NCBI GenBank assembly: GCA_021229015.1
Contig: CM037780.1
Location: 63,793,323 to 63,857,322 of the forward strand
Length of the DNA stretch: 64,000 nucleotides
Direction: 5' to 3'
DNA from: Solen grandis
Lineage: Eukaryota; Mollusca; Bivalvia; Adapedonta; Solenidae
Within the stretch, counting starts at the first letter, position 1, and every line of letters begins with the position of its first letter. Made by a program: the position numbers and the translations under genes. Under the pieces are notes generated by a model, which searched no databases, was not told the DNA's origin, and saw nothing but the letters and a program-made list of their open reading frames with translations. This document shows positions 26,901 to 33,130 of this stretch, in pieces.

Positions 26901-28211
26901 GTGATATTTACATTAGTAATAATTCACTGTGAAAAACTATAAAAATAGGATCATATATACAAAATTAACACGAAACAGATAAATTCTCCTTAATGTGGCC
27001 TAAAGGCCCATTATATTTCATAATGATAAAATGTTCATGAAAACGAAAATATAAAATAACATTGACATATTGAGACTAACACAAATGGAACATAATGTGC
27101 AAATATCTGCTGTAAAATGATAGCTAAACGCATTAAAAATGTGGATCAAATTACGCAATTTAGTTTTTTGGATGGATGTCAAAATACTCTCATTGTTTAC
27201 ATTATGCATTGGCATGTATTCCCGAAGGCAGTATGTAATCGGAAATACGTGTAATTTGAATTTGATAAACCGTAACCGAATCACAATTTGTTTATCTGCT
27301 ACGTCATCAATTTAAACACTCATGATTCGTTAACGGAAACATACGGAAGGTCTTTGCAAAACGTCTGAAAATTGACGAAGATATGCAAATTATTTATTTT
27401 TAAAACAATTGACTAATCTTAAGTAAAATATTATTTCTTATTTATGAAATGTCGTTTTTTTTTTTTTTTGTCAAGGAATATATACAGATTGCAAATCAGT
27501 AGCACACATTTTACTTTTCTGTACGAATAATATACACAGAGAATAATAGGACCATCACATAAACCATCATACTATACAGGAGCAGCGCCATGCGAGTACA
27601 GACACTCGTCTGATTCTCTTGTCTCTGTATAATATAAATTTGCCCCATCCATCTTTCTGTTTGATGGTGAATATCTACCATCAAGCAGTAATGATGATAC
27701 ATGTTTTAACACGATTTTTTAAGTTATGATATACTTTACTTTATTCCGAAAACTTAAACCTATGGATGTATAATAAATTTGTAAATCCTACGTCTGACCT
27801 AAGCATAAAACTTAACAAAAAAATCTGATATTTTCTAAGTGAAAGGACTATAATTCTTGCAAAAAGCAAGATGGAGTTATAGTTCTTGAAGTCTAGAGTA
27901 AACCGATGACGTCTGCCTAGTATTCCCAGGCTTGGGTGGTTCATGTGGAAATACGGCCTAAACGTAAAACTTAACCAGTGTGAATGTCAACGCCAACGGC
28001 GACGATGACAATAATTCATCGTTTTTTTTTTTTTTTTCAAAAATAAGATAAGCTTATAATGAGTAGCCTATGATTCTAAATGCGGCGTATACCTGGTTTA
28101 AACTTGAGGAACCAGTGCAGGTTTTCCTCCCAGCCCTCCGGCTTCTCCTTCCTCAGAACCTCCTCTGCCGTCAAGCCGTTTATGTTCTTTACTGAGGCGT
28201 CAGCACCACAT
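2363..28211 (-). CDS. Ankyrin-repeat protein gene, 3' part (10 exons)
   Basis: Ten exons on the minus strand join in one frame: 601 complete codons plus TGA at 2363-2365. Exons of residues: 1-40, 41-121, 122-192, 193-335, 336-402, 403-436, 437-484, 485-538, 539-584, 585-601. Ankyrin hallmarks seen: CGADASVKNINGLTAEEVL (1-19), STGQTILHTAIA, GAELSARDIQGRTPRDLAEK, RCGRSLLHRALLKNQTEVA, LDRTPLHYAHI and LGADPSLYDA, and a helix pair with DSREVEIAKFLIMNGFQTNV. Residues 41-192 are not ankyrin-like: Trp/Cys-containing helical sequence, then a Pro-rich stretch. No signal peptide or membrane segment is visible in this part. Ankyrin repeats bind proteins, so a cytosolic scaffold or adaptor role is likely; the family is unknown to me. 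Introns 1 and 2 are phase 1 and all later ones phase 0. The 5' exons are missing: the first exon needs two bases from an upstream exon I could not find. Confidence 0.85.
3156..3304. mobile_element. Foldback MITE-like element, about 150 bp
   Basis: TTCGTGGCTTTGTT at the left end and AACAAAGCCACGAA at the right are inverted. The arms continue as T/G and A/C rich tracts (GTTGTTGTTG facing CAACAACAAC) and then CGGAGGAAA facing TTTCCTCCG. Small, non-coding, palindromic: a MITE-like element of unknown family. Confidence 0.6.
3563..4175 (-). mobile_element. Bivalve interspersed repeat, family A (GGCCCTCTTGTT end)
   Basis: Left end AACAAGAGGGCCAAGATGGC with CGCTCACCTGAG; right end CTCAGGTGAGCTAAAAA, so the ends contain the inverted core CTCACCTGAG. 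Inside are tandem blocks of about 130 bp carrying TTTGAGGAAGATTG, ATATCATCAAGACAAAC and GACCTACTGACCTAC, then GACGGACGACGGACGACGGC. No coding capacity. Related copies lie at 46434 and 47396. Confidence 0.7.
4565..4662 (-). mobile_element. SINE 3' part with (CAAGT)n tail
   Basis: On the minus strand: CATTCGGGGTCTTCCTCCAC ... AGCTGGACGTCGCTATATGACTG ... GACGGTAAACTCAAATAGTCAAGTCAAG. The same piece occurs on the plus strand at 62060-62181. The 3' domain is shared with the other SINE copies listed here. Confidence 0.65.
6021..6047 (+). repeat. (GAT)n microsatellite
   Basis: Nine ATG/GAT triplets. The array seems to have been the landing site of the element at 6048-6234, because GATGATGAT resumes immediately after it. 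Confidence 0.9.
6048..6234. mobile_element. hAT-like MITE inserted in a GAT microsatellite
   Basis: Left end AGGGCTGAAACGGGTCCC, right end CGGGTTCTCGGTTCAGTCCT: imperfect inverted ends (AGGGCTGAA against AGGACTGAA). Internal GGGTACCCG motifs are palindromic. The insertion splits a GAT array, so the target duplication is ambiguous. Family assignment rests only on the terminal CAGGGC-like pattern and is tentative. Confidence 0.55.
6770..6911. mobile_element. TA-flanked foldback MITE, copy 1 (142 bp)
   Basis: Begins AGGTAAAATCCCTG and ends CAGGGACTTTACCT, flanked by TA on both sides (6768-6769 and 6912-6913). Inverted arms continue to TCGGACC / GGTCCAAGA. A second copy lies at 37217-37372. TA target duplication and size fit a Tc1/mariner-type MITE; no transposase inside. 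Confidence 0.7.
7099..7908 (+). mobile_element. Bivalve interspersed repeat, family B, copy 1
   Basis: Starts AACAAGGGCTGCCAGAGGAC, with GCTCGACTATTC facing GAATAGTCGAGC at the right end. Between are diverged blocks of about 160 bp with TGCATGCAAAACTTTAACCA, GTTATCTACC and TGATACCCCTAA. It ends with a GACGCCGACGCCGAC run. Non-coding. Longer copy at 42189-43670, short relative at 13910-14308. Confidence 0.7.
8377..8514 (-). CDS. Ankyrin gene, Cys/Met-containing penultimate exon
   Basis: Acceptor TCATTAG, donor GTATGTG, 46 codons, phase 0 both ends. Encodes YTECDPNDPMCAMMECKHTA, SLKERAQELKLEEISHMIDD, ATNGR. The second half is a typical terminal ankyrin capping helix (KERAQELKLEEI). The acceptor lacks a long pyrimidine tract, so the 5' edge is a little less certain. 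Confidence 0.82.
8515..9001 (-). other. Intron with a SINE fragment
   Basis: A 487-bp intron. The only recognised content is the SINE body fragment near 8698-8822. Confidence 0.7.
8698..8822 (-). mobile_element. SINE body fragment
   Basis: CCTGACACCAGGCTAACTAT then CTGGAAC and CTAAACACCAAACAGGGA align by eye with the body of the full SINE at 30458-30709 (CCTGACACCGGGTCAACAGT, GAACGCCAAGCAAAGGA). Tail and tRNA head are lost or diverged. Confidence 0.5.
9002..9163 (-). CDS. Ankyrin gene, 54-codon exon
   Basis: Acceptor GCTTTCAG, donor GTAAGTT, phase 0 both ends. Encodes RGDLETVKSLVTGLKGFGGV and a repeat-like helix pair DSREVEIAKFLIMNGFQTNV, which matches the ankyrin spacing for an outer helix and the start of a loop. 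Confidence 0.88.
9164..9790 (-). other. Intron, nothing recognised
   Basis: A 627-bp AT-rich intron. Open stretches in it are short and stop-rich frames surround them. No repeat or element recognised. Confidence 0.6.
9791..9934 (-). CDS. Ankyrin gene, 48-codon exon
   Basis: Acceptor GTTCCTCAG, donor GTATGTA, phase 0 both ends. Encodes NGLKTNDYKKEVCGNQTFQQ, LKKAISDLDLNVYLSETDFD and TTFKRAIS. It begins with the ankyrin-like turn NGL and then departs from the repeat pattern; mostly predicted helix. Confidence 0.85.
9998..10022 (+). repeat. G25 homopolymer
   Basis: Twenty-five consecutive G in an intron, 64 bases upstream of an exon in transcript direction, where it would read C25. Length is probably approximate because assemblies compress such runs. 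Confidence 0.9.
10453..10669. mobile_element. Foldback element with perfect 21-bp inverted ends
   Basis: 10453-10473 (AAGGACTTTGAAAACGCACG plus C) is the exact reverse complement of 10649-10669. Interior is AT-rich and non-coding, 175 bp. The outer flank AGTATATG on the right recurs with CTAAAGTCCTTCAGTATATG near 55170, indicating a dispersed family. It sits inside an 845-bp intron of the ankyrin gene. Confidence 0.7.
10709..10741 (+). repeat. (TG)16 microsatellite near a 5' splice site
   Basis: Pure TG run. In the ankyrin transcript it reads (CA)n and begins about 38 bases after the donor of the exon at 10780-10881. Confidence 0.95.
10780..10881 (-). CDS. Ankyrin gene, short exon with canonical TPLH repeat
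   Basis: Acceptor GTTCCAG, donor GTAGGTA, 34 codons, phase 0 both ends. Encodes LDRTPLHYAHIFVANSDVIN and HMTKLGADPSLYDA, one ankyrin repeat from the TPLH helix to the GADP turn. The 34-codon length is one ankyrin unit. Confidence 0.9.
11352..11552 (-). CDS. Ankyrin gene, repeat exon next to the 50-bp minisatellite
   Basis: Acceptor TTTTATTCCAG, donor GTAAGTA; 67 codons, phase 0 both ends. Encodes AYVLRVFQAVDEGKTSEVRD and an ankyrin turn, VRDRCGRSLLHRALLKNQTE, ending LLNSRDC. The repeat is completed by the next exon (LDRTPLHYAH). The acceptor motif TTCCAG/GCAT is repeated many times in the upstream array at 11585-12960. A copy 87 bases upstream (exon edge 11639) would add 29 in-frame open codons. 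Confidence 0.9.
11585..12960 (-). repeat. 50-bp minisatellite, about 26 copies, carrying splice-acceptor motifs
   Basis: The unit includes ATAATGCCTGGAACAGCTTT, GGGCTAACAAGGTGGTTGG and ACACTTTCAAG; most units are exactly 50 bp, some 48-49. On the minus strand each unit reads CAAAGCTGTTCCAG/GCATTATC, close to the true acceptor of the adjacent exon (TTTTATTCCAG/GCATACG). The first units beside the exon are most diverged, the centre is homogeneous, and the far end decays near 12960. Most units have TGA three codons after the decoy acceptor in phase 0. Confidence 0.9.
12961..15879 (-). other. Intron remainder, mostly unique AT-rich sequence
   Basis: No exon recognised. The only element seen is the short family-B-like repeat at 13910-14308. 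Open stretches at 14400-14657 and 15377-15619 have AT-rich, low-complexity translations and no domain. Confidence 0.5.
13910..14308 (+). mobile_element. Short relative of bivalve repeat family B
   Basis: Starts AACAAGAGCTGTACGAAAGA with GGCTCGCTCGACTTTAAACG and ends TTCTCCGAAACGTCGAGCTAA; CTCGAC...GTCGAG is inverted as in family B but the next bases differ (TTTAAACG/CGAAACG). Inside are TGATGCCCCAGTACAT, TTACAAGTCAATAACATGA and ACGCAAAACTTTAACCCG, matching the family-B block. Confidence 0.6.
15880..15978 (-). repeat. (CA)n followed by A/CAA-rich tract just past a donor
   Basis: CA run 15880-15923, then AAACAACAAC-type sequence to about 15978. In the transcript this is a T-rich then (TG)n tract starting about 15 bases after the donor of the exon at 15994-16422. 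Confidence 0.9.
15994..16422 (-). CDS. Ankyrin gene, largest exon (143 codons)
   Basis: Acceptor ATTTCAG, donor GTAAGTG, phase 0 at both ends. Starts MFCGSGGPYNEKIVLRVLKD. Contains a clear repeat, RDSTGQTILHTAIATDQSEA then LFTCGAELSARDIQGRTPRD, then a more diverged one (FEPVERLILHNYDHILDVRD, CLVDIAKKYSTGNIYEIVKL). The ATG at the exon start is not taken as a start codon because the preceding exon joins in frame; an alternative promoter using it cannot be excluded. A CA/T-rich tract begins about 15 bases past the donor. Confidence 0.9.
17350..17520. mobile_element. Degenerate GCGGCC/TTAAG MITE
   Basis: GCGGCCAATTAAGACAG faces GTGGCCGCTTAATTG, followed by AAAGCGGTTGC and TACAGTTGACCGTTCATAAA. 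The motifs match the ACAGTT-ended element at 35412-35592, but the copy is rearranged. Confidence 0.35.
17907..17921 (+). repeat. G15 homopolymer
   Basis: Uninterrupted G run in an intron. Confidence 0.9.
18420..18560 (+). mobile_element. tRNA-related SINE, head region
   Basis: TGGTTCAGTGG resembles a pol III box A and GTGGGTTCAAAACCC a box B, about 35 bases apart, as in tRNA-derived SINE heads. The cloverleaf does not close, so this is not a tRNA gene. Downstream body (CTTCCCATGCGCAAAGTACT) differs from the SINE at 30458. Confidence 0.55.
20929..20978 (+). repeat. (GA)n microsatellite with terminal G run
   Basis: AGAGAG tract of about 40 bases followed by GGGGGGGGG. Confidence 0.95.
21040..21235 (-). 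mobile_element. Degenerate SINE
   Basis: On the minus strand it ends ATACCGTCGAGGGGACGTAA with an AAACAAAC tail, matching the shared SINE 3' domain, and starts with GATGGCCTCATGGTTAGAGC, reminiscent of a tRNA box A. It lies 137 bases beyond the donor of the exon at 21373-21587. Confidence 0.5.
21373..21587 (-). CDS. Ankyrin gene, Pro/Trp-rich linker exon
   Basis: Acceptor CCCATTCCAG, donor GTGAGTG. The first two bases complete a Gly codon; 71 codons follow, including DTKDHCYQSHWQRTPISPRP, SYESVDVIMDLNPDTRVLWT and a Pro-rich end SVNPPKPVFFQ. This is a non-repeat spacer between two ankyrin blocks. The ASWESGSYESVDVIMDLNPD part may be a diverged ankyrin helix pair. Intron after it is phase 0. 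Confidence 0.85.
21775..21810 (+). repeat. (GT)n(GC)n alternating purine-pyrimidine tract
   Basis: GT run to about 21797 then GCGCGCGCGCG. Such tracts are the classical Z-DNA-forming sequence. Confidence 0.95.
23613..23629 (+). repeat. (TA)n microsatellite
   Basis: Short TATATA tract immediately upstream of the SINE piece at 23648. Confidence 0.85.
23648..23745 (+). mobile_element. SINE 3' domain, plus strand
   Basis: ATATGACTGAAATACTGTCG then an internal near-duplicate GTATTGTCGTAGCGAC, GGTAAACTCAAAAAATCAAT and CAATGAATCAAG. Same 3' domain as at 4565, 30458, 32185, 38925 and 62060, with a CAAT-type tail. Confidence 0.6.
24002..24244 (-). CDS. Ankyrin gene, exon with non-ankyrin helical segment
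   Basis: Acceptor TTGCAG, donor GTAAGTC. Encodes LWCALDCENPDRQLVERLLK through WVKQ, 80 complete codons, phase 1 at both ends so the exon is symmetric. Leu-rich helical heptads (VDLLQLLEKYENTNELALA) recall degenerate ankyrin helices but the TPLH turn is absent. Two internal methionine-rich turns (TTAGMGFIVRMWVKQ) follow. The opposite strand is also open here, which I take to be a shadow. Confidence 0.85.
24680..24940. mobile_element. Dispersed repeat with CCCCCGCGG / GCGGGG ends
   Basis: AACAAGCGCTACGTTCGAAT, GCCATGCCCCCGCGG, a G17 run, then TTGGGGTCAAGGTCATTTAA, TGAAGTTTGGAGGCTGTAGG and a terminal ACAGACAGACAAACAGATAG with CCCCACCCC and CGATGCGGGGACAT. The layout resembles the other bivalve repeats here, but no second copy lies in the window. 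Confidence 0.45.
26651..26825 (+). repeat. 25-bp tandem repeat, 7 copies
   Basis: Unit TGTCACTATAGTAACACATG plus CATAC, seven exact-length copies (175 bp) with few substitutions. GTCACTATAGTAAC is partly palindromic. Confidence 0.95.
28093..28211 (-). CDS. Ankyrin gene, first exon recognised
   Basis: Acceptor CAG ends at 28212; donor GTATAC follows 28093. It encodes CGADASVKNINGLTAEEVL, the tail of one ankyrin repeat and the turn into the next, then a charged stretch KEKPEGWEENLHWFLKFKP. It begins with the last base of a split codon (phase 2) and ends with one base of a glycine codon completed in the next exon. GC content is far above the flanking intron, as expected for coding DNA here. Confidence 0.85.
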
Positions 28212-28501
28212 CTGTAACCAAGAGGTTGTTTGTAATAATATTTTAATGAAAAAAAAAATCATCTTATCCTTATGATTTTGAAACTAATTGCCTTGAACAT
28301 TGCTTTTTTTCTGGATAAAAGATGTGAACATTCTAATGGAATGCTTTATACCGATATTATTCAAACTTGATTTCGAGTCAGTGATAAACGATTAAAATAC
28401 AAATGTAACAATGATAATATTCCTAGATTTACATTGTTTTCCCTTCCTTTTTAATTAACATTAAGAAATTATTCATCGAATCATCACCATCATTAATTAC
28501 A

Positions 28502-28531
28502 ACATCATCATCATCATCATCATCATCATCA
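28502..28531 (+). repeat. (ATC)n microsatellite
   Basis: Ten consecutive triplets, preceded by interrupted ATC motifs. Confidence 0.95.
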
Positions 28532-28843
28532 ATAAAATTTTCCATGTAGCATAATCCGTCACTACTTTGCAATTGTCTTGCAATATTTATGATGCTGCGG
28601 CTTTTCATTTCATGTCATTTTATCCCCATTCAATCAAGTTGATACAGCGTGCCGTGCATAGTCGAGTACATGTACATATGACAACCTCTTAATTTTCTTG
28701 ATTTAATGTGAATTTAATAGTGCGAATTTAAACACTCAATCTTATACGATATAATGAATATAAATGTGAAACATACAATGCGACAATATAACACAGAAAA
28801 AAAAAAAAAAAAATTTATTTACACACAGATAAACAATTCTTTT

Positions 28844-28964
28844 TAAATTTTCGCCCACAGGGCTTTATTAAAAATCAGGAAGAAAACAATGATGTTTTTG
28901 GTCAAAATGCAATGATATAGTGCTGTTGAATTTCCTTTTTGATAAGGCTTTGTGGGCGAAAATT
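28844..28964. repeat. Inverted repeat, about 21-bp arms
   Basis: AATTTTCGCCCACAGGGCTT (from 28846) faces AAGGCTTTGTGGGCGAAAAT (from 28944); two mismatches, spacer about 75 bases. May be a small MITE or a structured RNA element. Confidence 0.65.
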
Positions 28965-29307
28965 CATGAAAAAGCTTTTACAGTGATACTTTTATTTAGT
29001 TTTCATGTTTATTCATTTTATTTGTTTCTTCTTTTTTATTCATAGTCTAGACTATTTATATTTTCGAAAATTGTCAATATATGGCAAGAAATATCAACCG
29101 ACAAGCATTTGGTTCGTTTGAACATACAAAAAAAATGTGGCTATAGCATGACTAGGCTGCACTGTCAATAAAATTGGCCGTTCCAGTGTTTACAGGTGTA
29201 TTCAAACAAACTTACATAATATGCAATTGCTAAACTGGGATTACAAATAGTCAATAGTTGACCTGATTACACACAAAAAAAACAACATCTGGTTTTGTTT
29301 CTGATAC

Positions 29308-29536
29308 TGTTTGTGACCAGATGATTGTTGGTGACCAGATGATTGTTGGTGACCAGATGATTGTTTGTGACCAGATGATTGTTTGTGACCTTGTTTGTGA
29401 CCAGATGATTGTTTGTGACCAGATGATTGTTTGTGACCAGATGATTGTTTGTGACCAGATGATTGTTTGTGACCAGATGATTGTTGGTGACCAGATGATT
29501 GTTTGTGACCAGATGATTGTTTGTGGCCAGATGATA
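29308..29536 (+). repeat. 18-bp minisatellite, about 12 copies
   Basis: Unit GACCAGATGATTGTTTGT, with TTTGT/TTGGT variation and one 12-bp partial unit at 29387. Because 18 is a multiple of three, long open frames appear on both strands; I do not regard them as genes. Confidence 0.95.
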
Positions 29537-30457
29537 TGGCCGTGAATGAGAAAGTTCAAGGCTAAAAACTGGAAAGGTGGACACGGCATTGTGCACTTGT
29601 AGAATTATTCATGCATAAAAAATACTTACATAACAACACGAATACGCCTAATCTATGGTATACTGGACCGTTCATAAGTGTACATTGCATGATTAGCCGG
29701 CCTTGTCCATAACAAATAAGTAAGCAGGGTTTTGGGCACTCGTAGTAGAAGTATTACAGGACTGCGTGGAGAGGTGCCATGCATGAATACTTTGTTCATG
29801 ATTTTGTTGTAAGCAGGGCTTTGTTACGCTTTAGTGAGAGACAATTGCTCTAAAGTACGTAGATTACTAAGTTAGGCTGAGAATGTGTCCATTTGAAGGT
29901 CTCTTAAACCGTTAGAAGCATTATTGTCGTTAAGAACGACCGCAAAAAAGATGACCAAGGTCACGAAAGGGTCCCTCTAGCTCAAGTTTATTTCTCAATG
30001 TTGACCACACCTTACAAATGTAAAGTACATTATACACGTGTTAAAATGAAAGAAAGAAACAGTTTAGATAAAAAGAGTGAACATCTCGATATTCTACGGT
30101 CAATGTAATGAAAAAACTTTTTATTTTCACTTTTTTTTGCAAAATTTTTGGCATGGCAGTTACATTTTATTACTGCTGGTTGTTATTTTTGGCCGGTTTA
30201 AGTTTTAGTATTTTTGAAATGGCCCTGCTGTCTTAGCATTTGCAATCAACTGACAGTGTTATCTACTTTGCAAATCTAGGAAATAAATTTTCGAAATTGA
30301 ACTTGCCAACAAAATCAGACGTGAACATTTAAAAATCAAAATATTAAATTCAAACCAGGGACCGTAAAGCTGATGTTCCTGCGTCTTTAACCACTGTTGT
30401 ATCAACAAATTAAATTTTCTTTTAACCTGACCGGTAATACTGATAATTTATCTTATA
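29537..30457. other. No feature recognised
   Basis: AT-rich sequence with no gene, repeat array or element I can support. Confidence 0.5.
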
Positions 30458-30709
30458 TGTTTGTTTGTTTATTGGGTCTAACGTTTCGCCGACAGTATTT
30501 CAGTCATTTGTCTACTTGAGATAAATATACGCCGGAGACATGTGGCATGATACCACATCTAGTCACATTATCCTGACACCGGGTCAACAGTCCTGGAAAA
30601 TATCCTTATTTACTGAACGCCAAGCAAAGGAACTATCTCAGTACCATGGATCGAACCCACGACTCTCGCTCCCGAGGCGGACGATCTAACCACTCGGCCG
30701 CCGGGGACA
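30458..30709 (-). mobile_element. Near-complete tRNA-derived SINE
   Basis: On the minus strand it begins GTCCCCGGCGGCCGAGTGG (box A-like), then GTGGGTTCGATCC (box B), a body with GGTGTCAGGATAATGTGAC, and ends TGACTGAAATACTGTCGGCG, TTAGACCC and an (AAACA)n tail at 30458. The head-to-tail length, about 250 bp, and the pol III boxes identify a SINE. This is the reference copy for the fragments at 4565, 8698, 21040, 23648, 32185, 38925 and 62060. Confidence 0.8.
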
Positions 30710-31603
30710 GTAATTCATCATATATAGGCTAAAAACAAGTATATAACTTCCCAAGTATATCACTTCCCGACATTTTTTAACATTGTATTGTGAGAATTTT
30801 CAGCTTTCTTGGATTGTAAATAAAATCCTTGCATATCAAATACCATAGTGCAAAAAACCCATAAACAAAACTCGGTCTTGCATAACATATACATAGCCAT
30901 GTTAATATCATCATATGCTGGGCGGACGTGCATACAGGGTTCAGAAAGCCGCGAATTTACCCGTGTTCTGAATATTGACACTGCCGTTCTAGCTTCGTAA
31001 AGCGAAGTGGGTGACGCTAATACAAGTGAATACGAACAATTTCCCGATAAAACCATCATACATGGGCTTTGAGTCACGGGACCGCCGCTTTTATACTTCA
31101 ACCTAGCAGTTACCTCCAAGGGCTCGACACTGAGGAGATAACGTAATGCAAACATCTTGAATTATTCCTTTTCTTTCCATTTTTCATTGAAGACTAATAA
31201 TACCAAATCAAACAATGTCGTATTTGTATAGGAAACAGGCTTCTAAATAAAGATTGTGAGCGAGAGGTAAGTAAACTTTAACCGCACTGCCGTCCCTGTC
31301 TGCCGGAGAGAAACGATTTTTTTCTTAATTGTACTCCTATTTTGTTGACACATATTCATTCTGTAACTACTCTCTAACCCTTAATTTAGTTGTTCATTTG
31401 TATTTTTTATCCGTCTTCATCTATTTTTGTAACAATTTAATTAAATGTTTTAATACGACTAAAGCCGCGTGGAACCATCAATGTTCAGGACACAGGTACC
31501 CCCAGGTTTTTATTGCTTTTAGTTCAACAGGTGGGTATTTTAAGTCAGTGTTACTTGAAATACAAAGTTGATTTTAACCACCAAACCCATTCAGGTCGTG
31601 AAT
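30710..31603. other. Unassigned stretch with a 131-codon open frame
   Basis: The minus strand is open at 30760-31155 (starts MFALRYLLSVEPLEVTARLK). Local GC is higher between 30930 and 31140. No domain, no matching splice phase for the ankyrin gene, and no homologue recognised; probably non-coding. Confidence 0.25.
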
Positions 31604-31637
31604 ACACACACACACACACACACACACACAGAGAGAG
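31604..31637 (+). repeat. (CA)n(GA)n microsatellite
   Basis: CA run to 31630 followed by GAGAGA. Confidence 0.95.
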
Positions 31638-32055
31638 ATCAGTGACCTGTGGATAGGAAAGAGAAAGATACAGACAGACAACAAAAAGAGAAACAATCAG
31701 GTAGACAGATTGATAAGTGAGAAAAAAGAGAGAGAAAGACACCAGCTGTAACAGATTAAGCTTGATAAATAATTTTAAGGAACTAAGGTAACTGCATTCG
31801 AGTATATCAATTAAATATGCAAATTATAATACAGTTAAAAATTCTCACATTCGTTTACACAAATTTTTACATCCTGCAGATAATTTAAGTCTCAACTCTT
31901 ACTATATACACGAAAAGTGTATTATGTCAATGACCTTCCCACGTTTATAAATAAGTATATGTGTAAAGGTAAAACTTTCAAGTTCATTGGCTTTTAATTG
32001 GTTAAGTTGTGAAACCGATATCTTGATTAACTATTCGCCTGATTTCCTGATTTTG

Positions 32056-32084
32056 CCCCCCCCCCCCCCCCCCACACACACACA
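32056..32084 (+). repeat. C18 homopolymer followed by (CA)n
   Basis: Eighteen C then ACACACACACAC. Confidence 0.9.
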
Positions 32085-32184
32085 CGTTTGACTGTGGAAT
32101 TAGTTGTCTCCTTTTCCGGTTTGACGGGTTTCTGAATCAGTCAGTTGGGAAACTTTGAAATATGCTTTACACGAGACAGATATG

Positions 32185-32375
32185 ATGATTTTTCACTGCG
32201 GTATCACACCGTAGAAAAATGATACCACACATAGTCATAGGATGGGTAATGTGGCTTGATGTGGTATCATTCCACATGTATACGGTGTATTATCGTAGTA
32301 GACACTATATATGTCTCATGAAATCCGAAATAATGAAAATACTGTCGATGGGACATTAAATCAATCAAATCATTT
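32185..32375 (+). mobile_element. Degenerate SINE, plus strand
   Basis: Contains GATGTGGTATCATTCCACAT, matching GATGTGGTATCATGCCACAT in the reference SINE, and ends AATGAAAATACTGTCGATGG with ATTAAATCAATCAAATCA as tail. The tRNA head is not recognisable. Confidence 0.6.
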
Positions 32376-32810
32376 TTCTTCCACACCCAATACGTTATAC
32401 TTATAATTACATCGCTTATTTTAACTCTATTTTGAAATATAAACATATGTATTAGACAATACCATATATTCTTTATTTTGTGATATTTAACTGATAATTT
32501 CTAAAATAACTACATAAACTTAATTAAACCTTTAAAAAGCTCAACAATAATTTTCAATGAGTGAAAATAAACGTCCTAATCTCAATATCGCCCCCTAGGT
32601 CACGCTTGGTTGCACGAGGTCAACATTTAGCTCGCAATAAATAAGTCTGCGCTGTAAATGTACACACATTTTACCCCTAGAAAAGACAGGTAGTTAAAAT
32701 CAACCTACAGATACATGATTGCGTGGGCTTTATGAATACTCTCAATTAGATTACGTAAAAGAGAGATAGAGCGAGGTTTTGAGTGTTTATCCCATTAAAG
32801 TTGAGTTTTT

Positions 32811-33130
32811 AGCTCGTGCTCAAGGTGAACTATTGTGATCACGCTGCGTCCGTCGTCTTGCGTCTTCCGTCGTGCGTAGTCCATCATCAAGAATTTGCTT
32901 TGAAATGACATTTTCTTTGAAATAGCTGAGTAGAATTGATGAAACTTGGCATGAAAGATCAATAGGTGGACCTCATGAAAAGTTGAAGAAAAAAAAACTT
33001 GATTCATGCAGAACTCTGATTGCCATGGCAACCAAAATAATTTTACTAATATTCTCCTCTGAAACCTATGGTCAAAATGTAATTTTTATTTGGGACAAGT
33101 GGGCAAATCATGGCCTTATACCGTAATTGC
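32811..33130 (+). mobile_element. Bivalve interspersed repeat, family C, short copy
   Basis: AGCTCGTGCTCAAGGTGAAC, TATTGTGATCACGCTGCGTC, then GAAACTTGGCATGAAAGATC, CAGAACTCTGATTGCCATGG and CAACC. The same order of motifs occurs in the longer copy at 49535-50885. Truncated at the right. Confidence 0.6.

Larger units (their letters stand above)
24245..28092 (-). other. 3.8-kb intron with tandem and dispersed repeats
   Basis: No exon recognised. Contains the G-run element near 24680, a GT/T tract at 25627-25671, the 25-bp tandem array at 26651 and a T19 tract near 28023. The rest is AT-rich unique sequence. Confidence 0.5.
28212..29307. other. Upstream of the first recognised ankyrin exon, non-coding
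   Basis: Probably intron. Contains (ATC)n at 28502-28531, an A17 tract at 28797, and an inverted repeat at 28846-28964. Confidence 0.5.

Noticed and set aside
29251..29596. Overlapping minus-strand open frames of about 110 codons
   Set aside because: Products of the 18-bp tandem repeat; open on both strands without coding signals.
30650..30709. tRNA gene
   Set aside because: Box A and B are present but the acceptor stem does not pair and it is joined to a SINE body and tail.
30760..31155. 131-codon minus-strand gene or upstream ankyrin exon
   Set aside because: No ankyrin motif, no suitable splice phase and no recognised homology.
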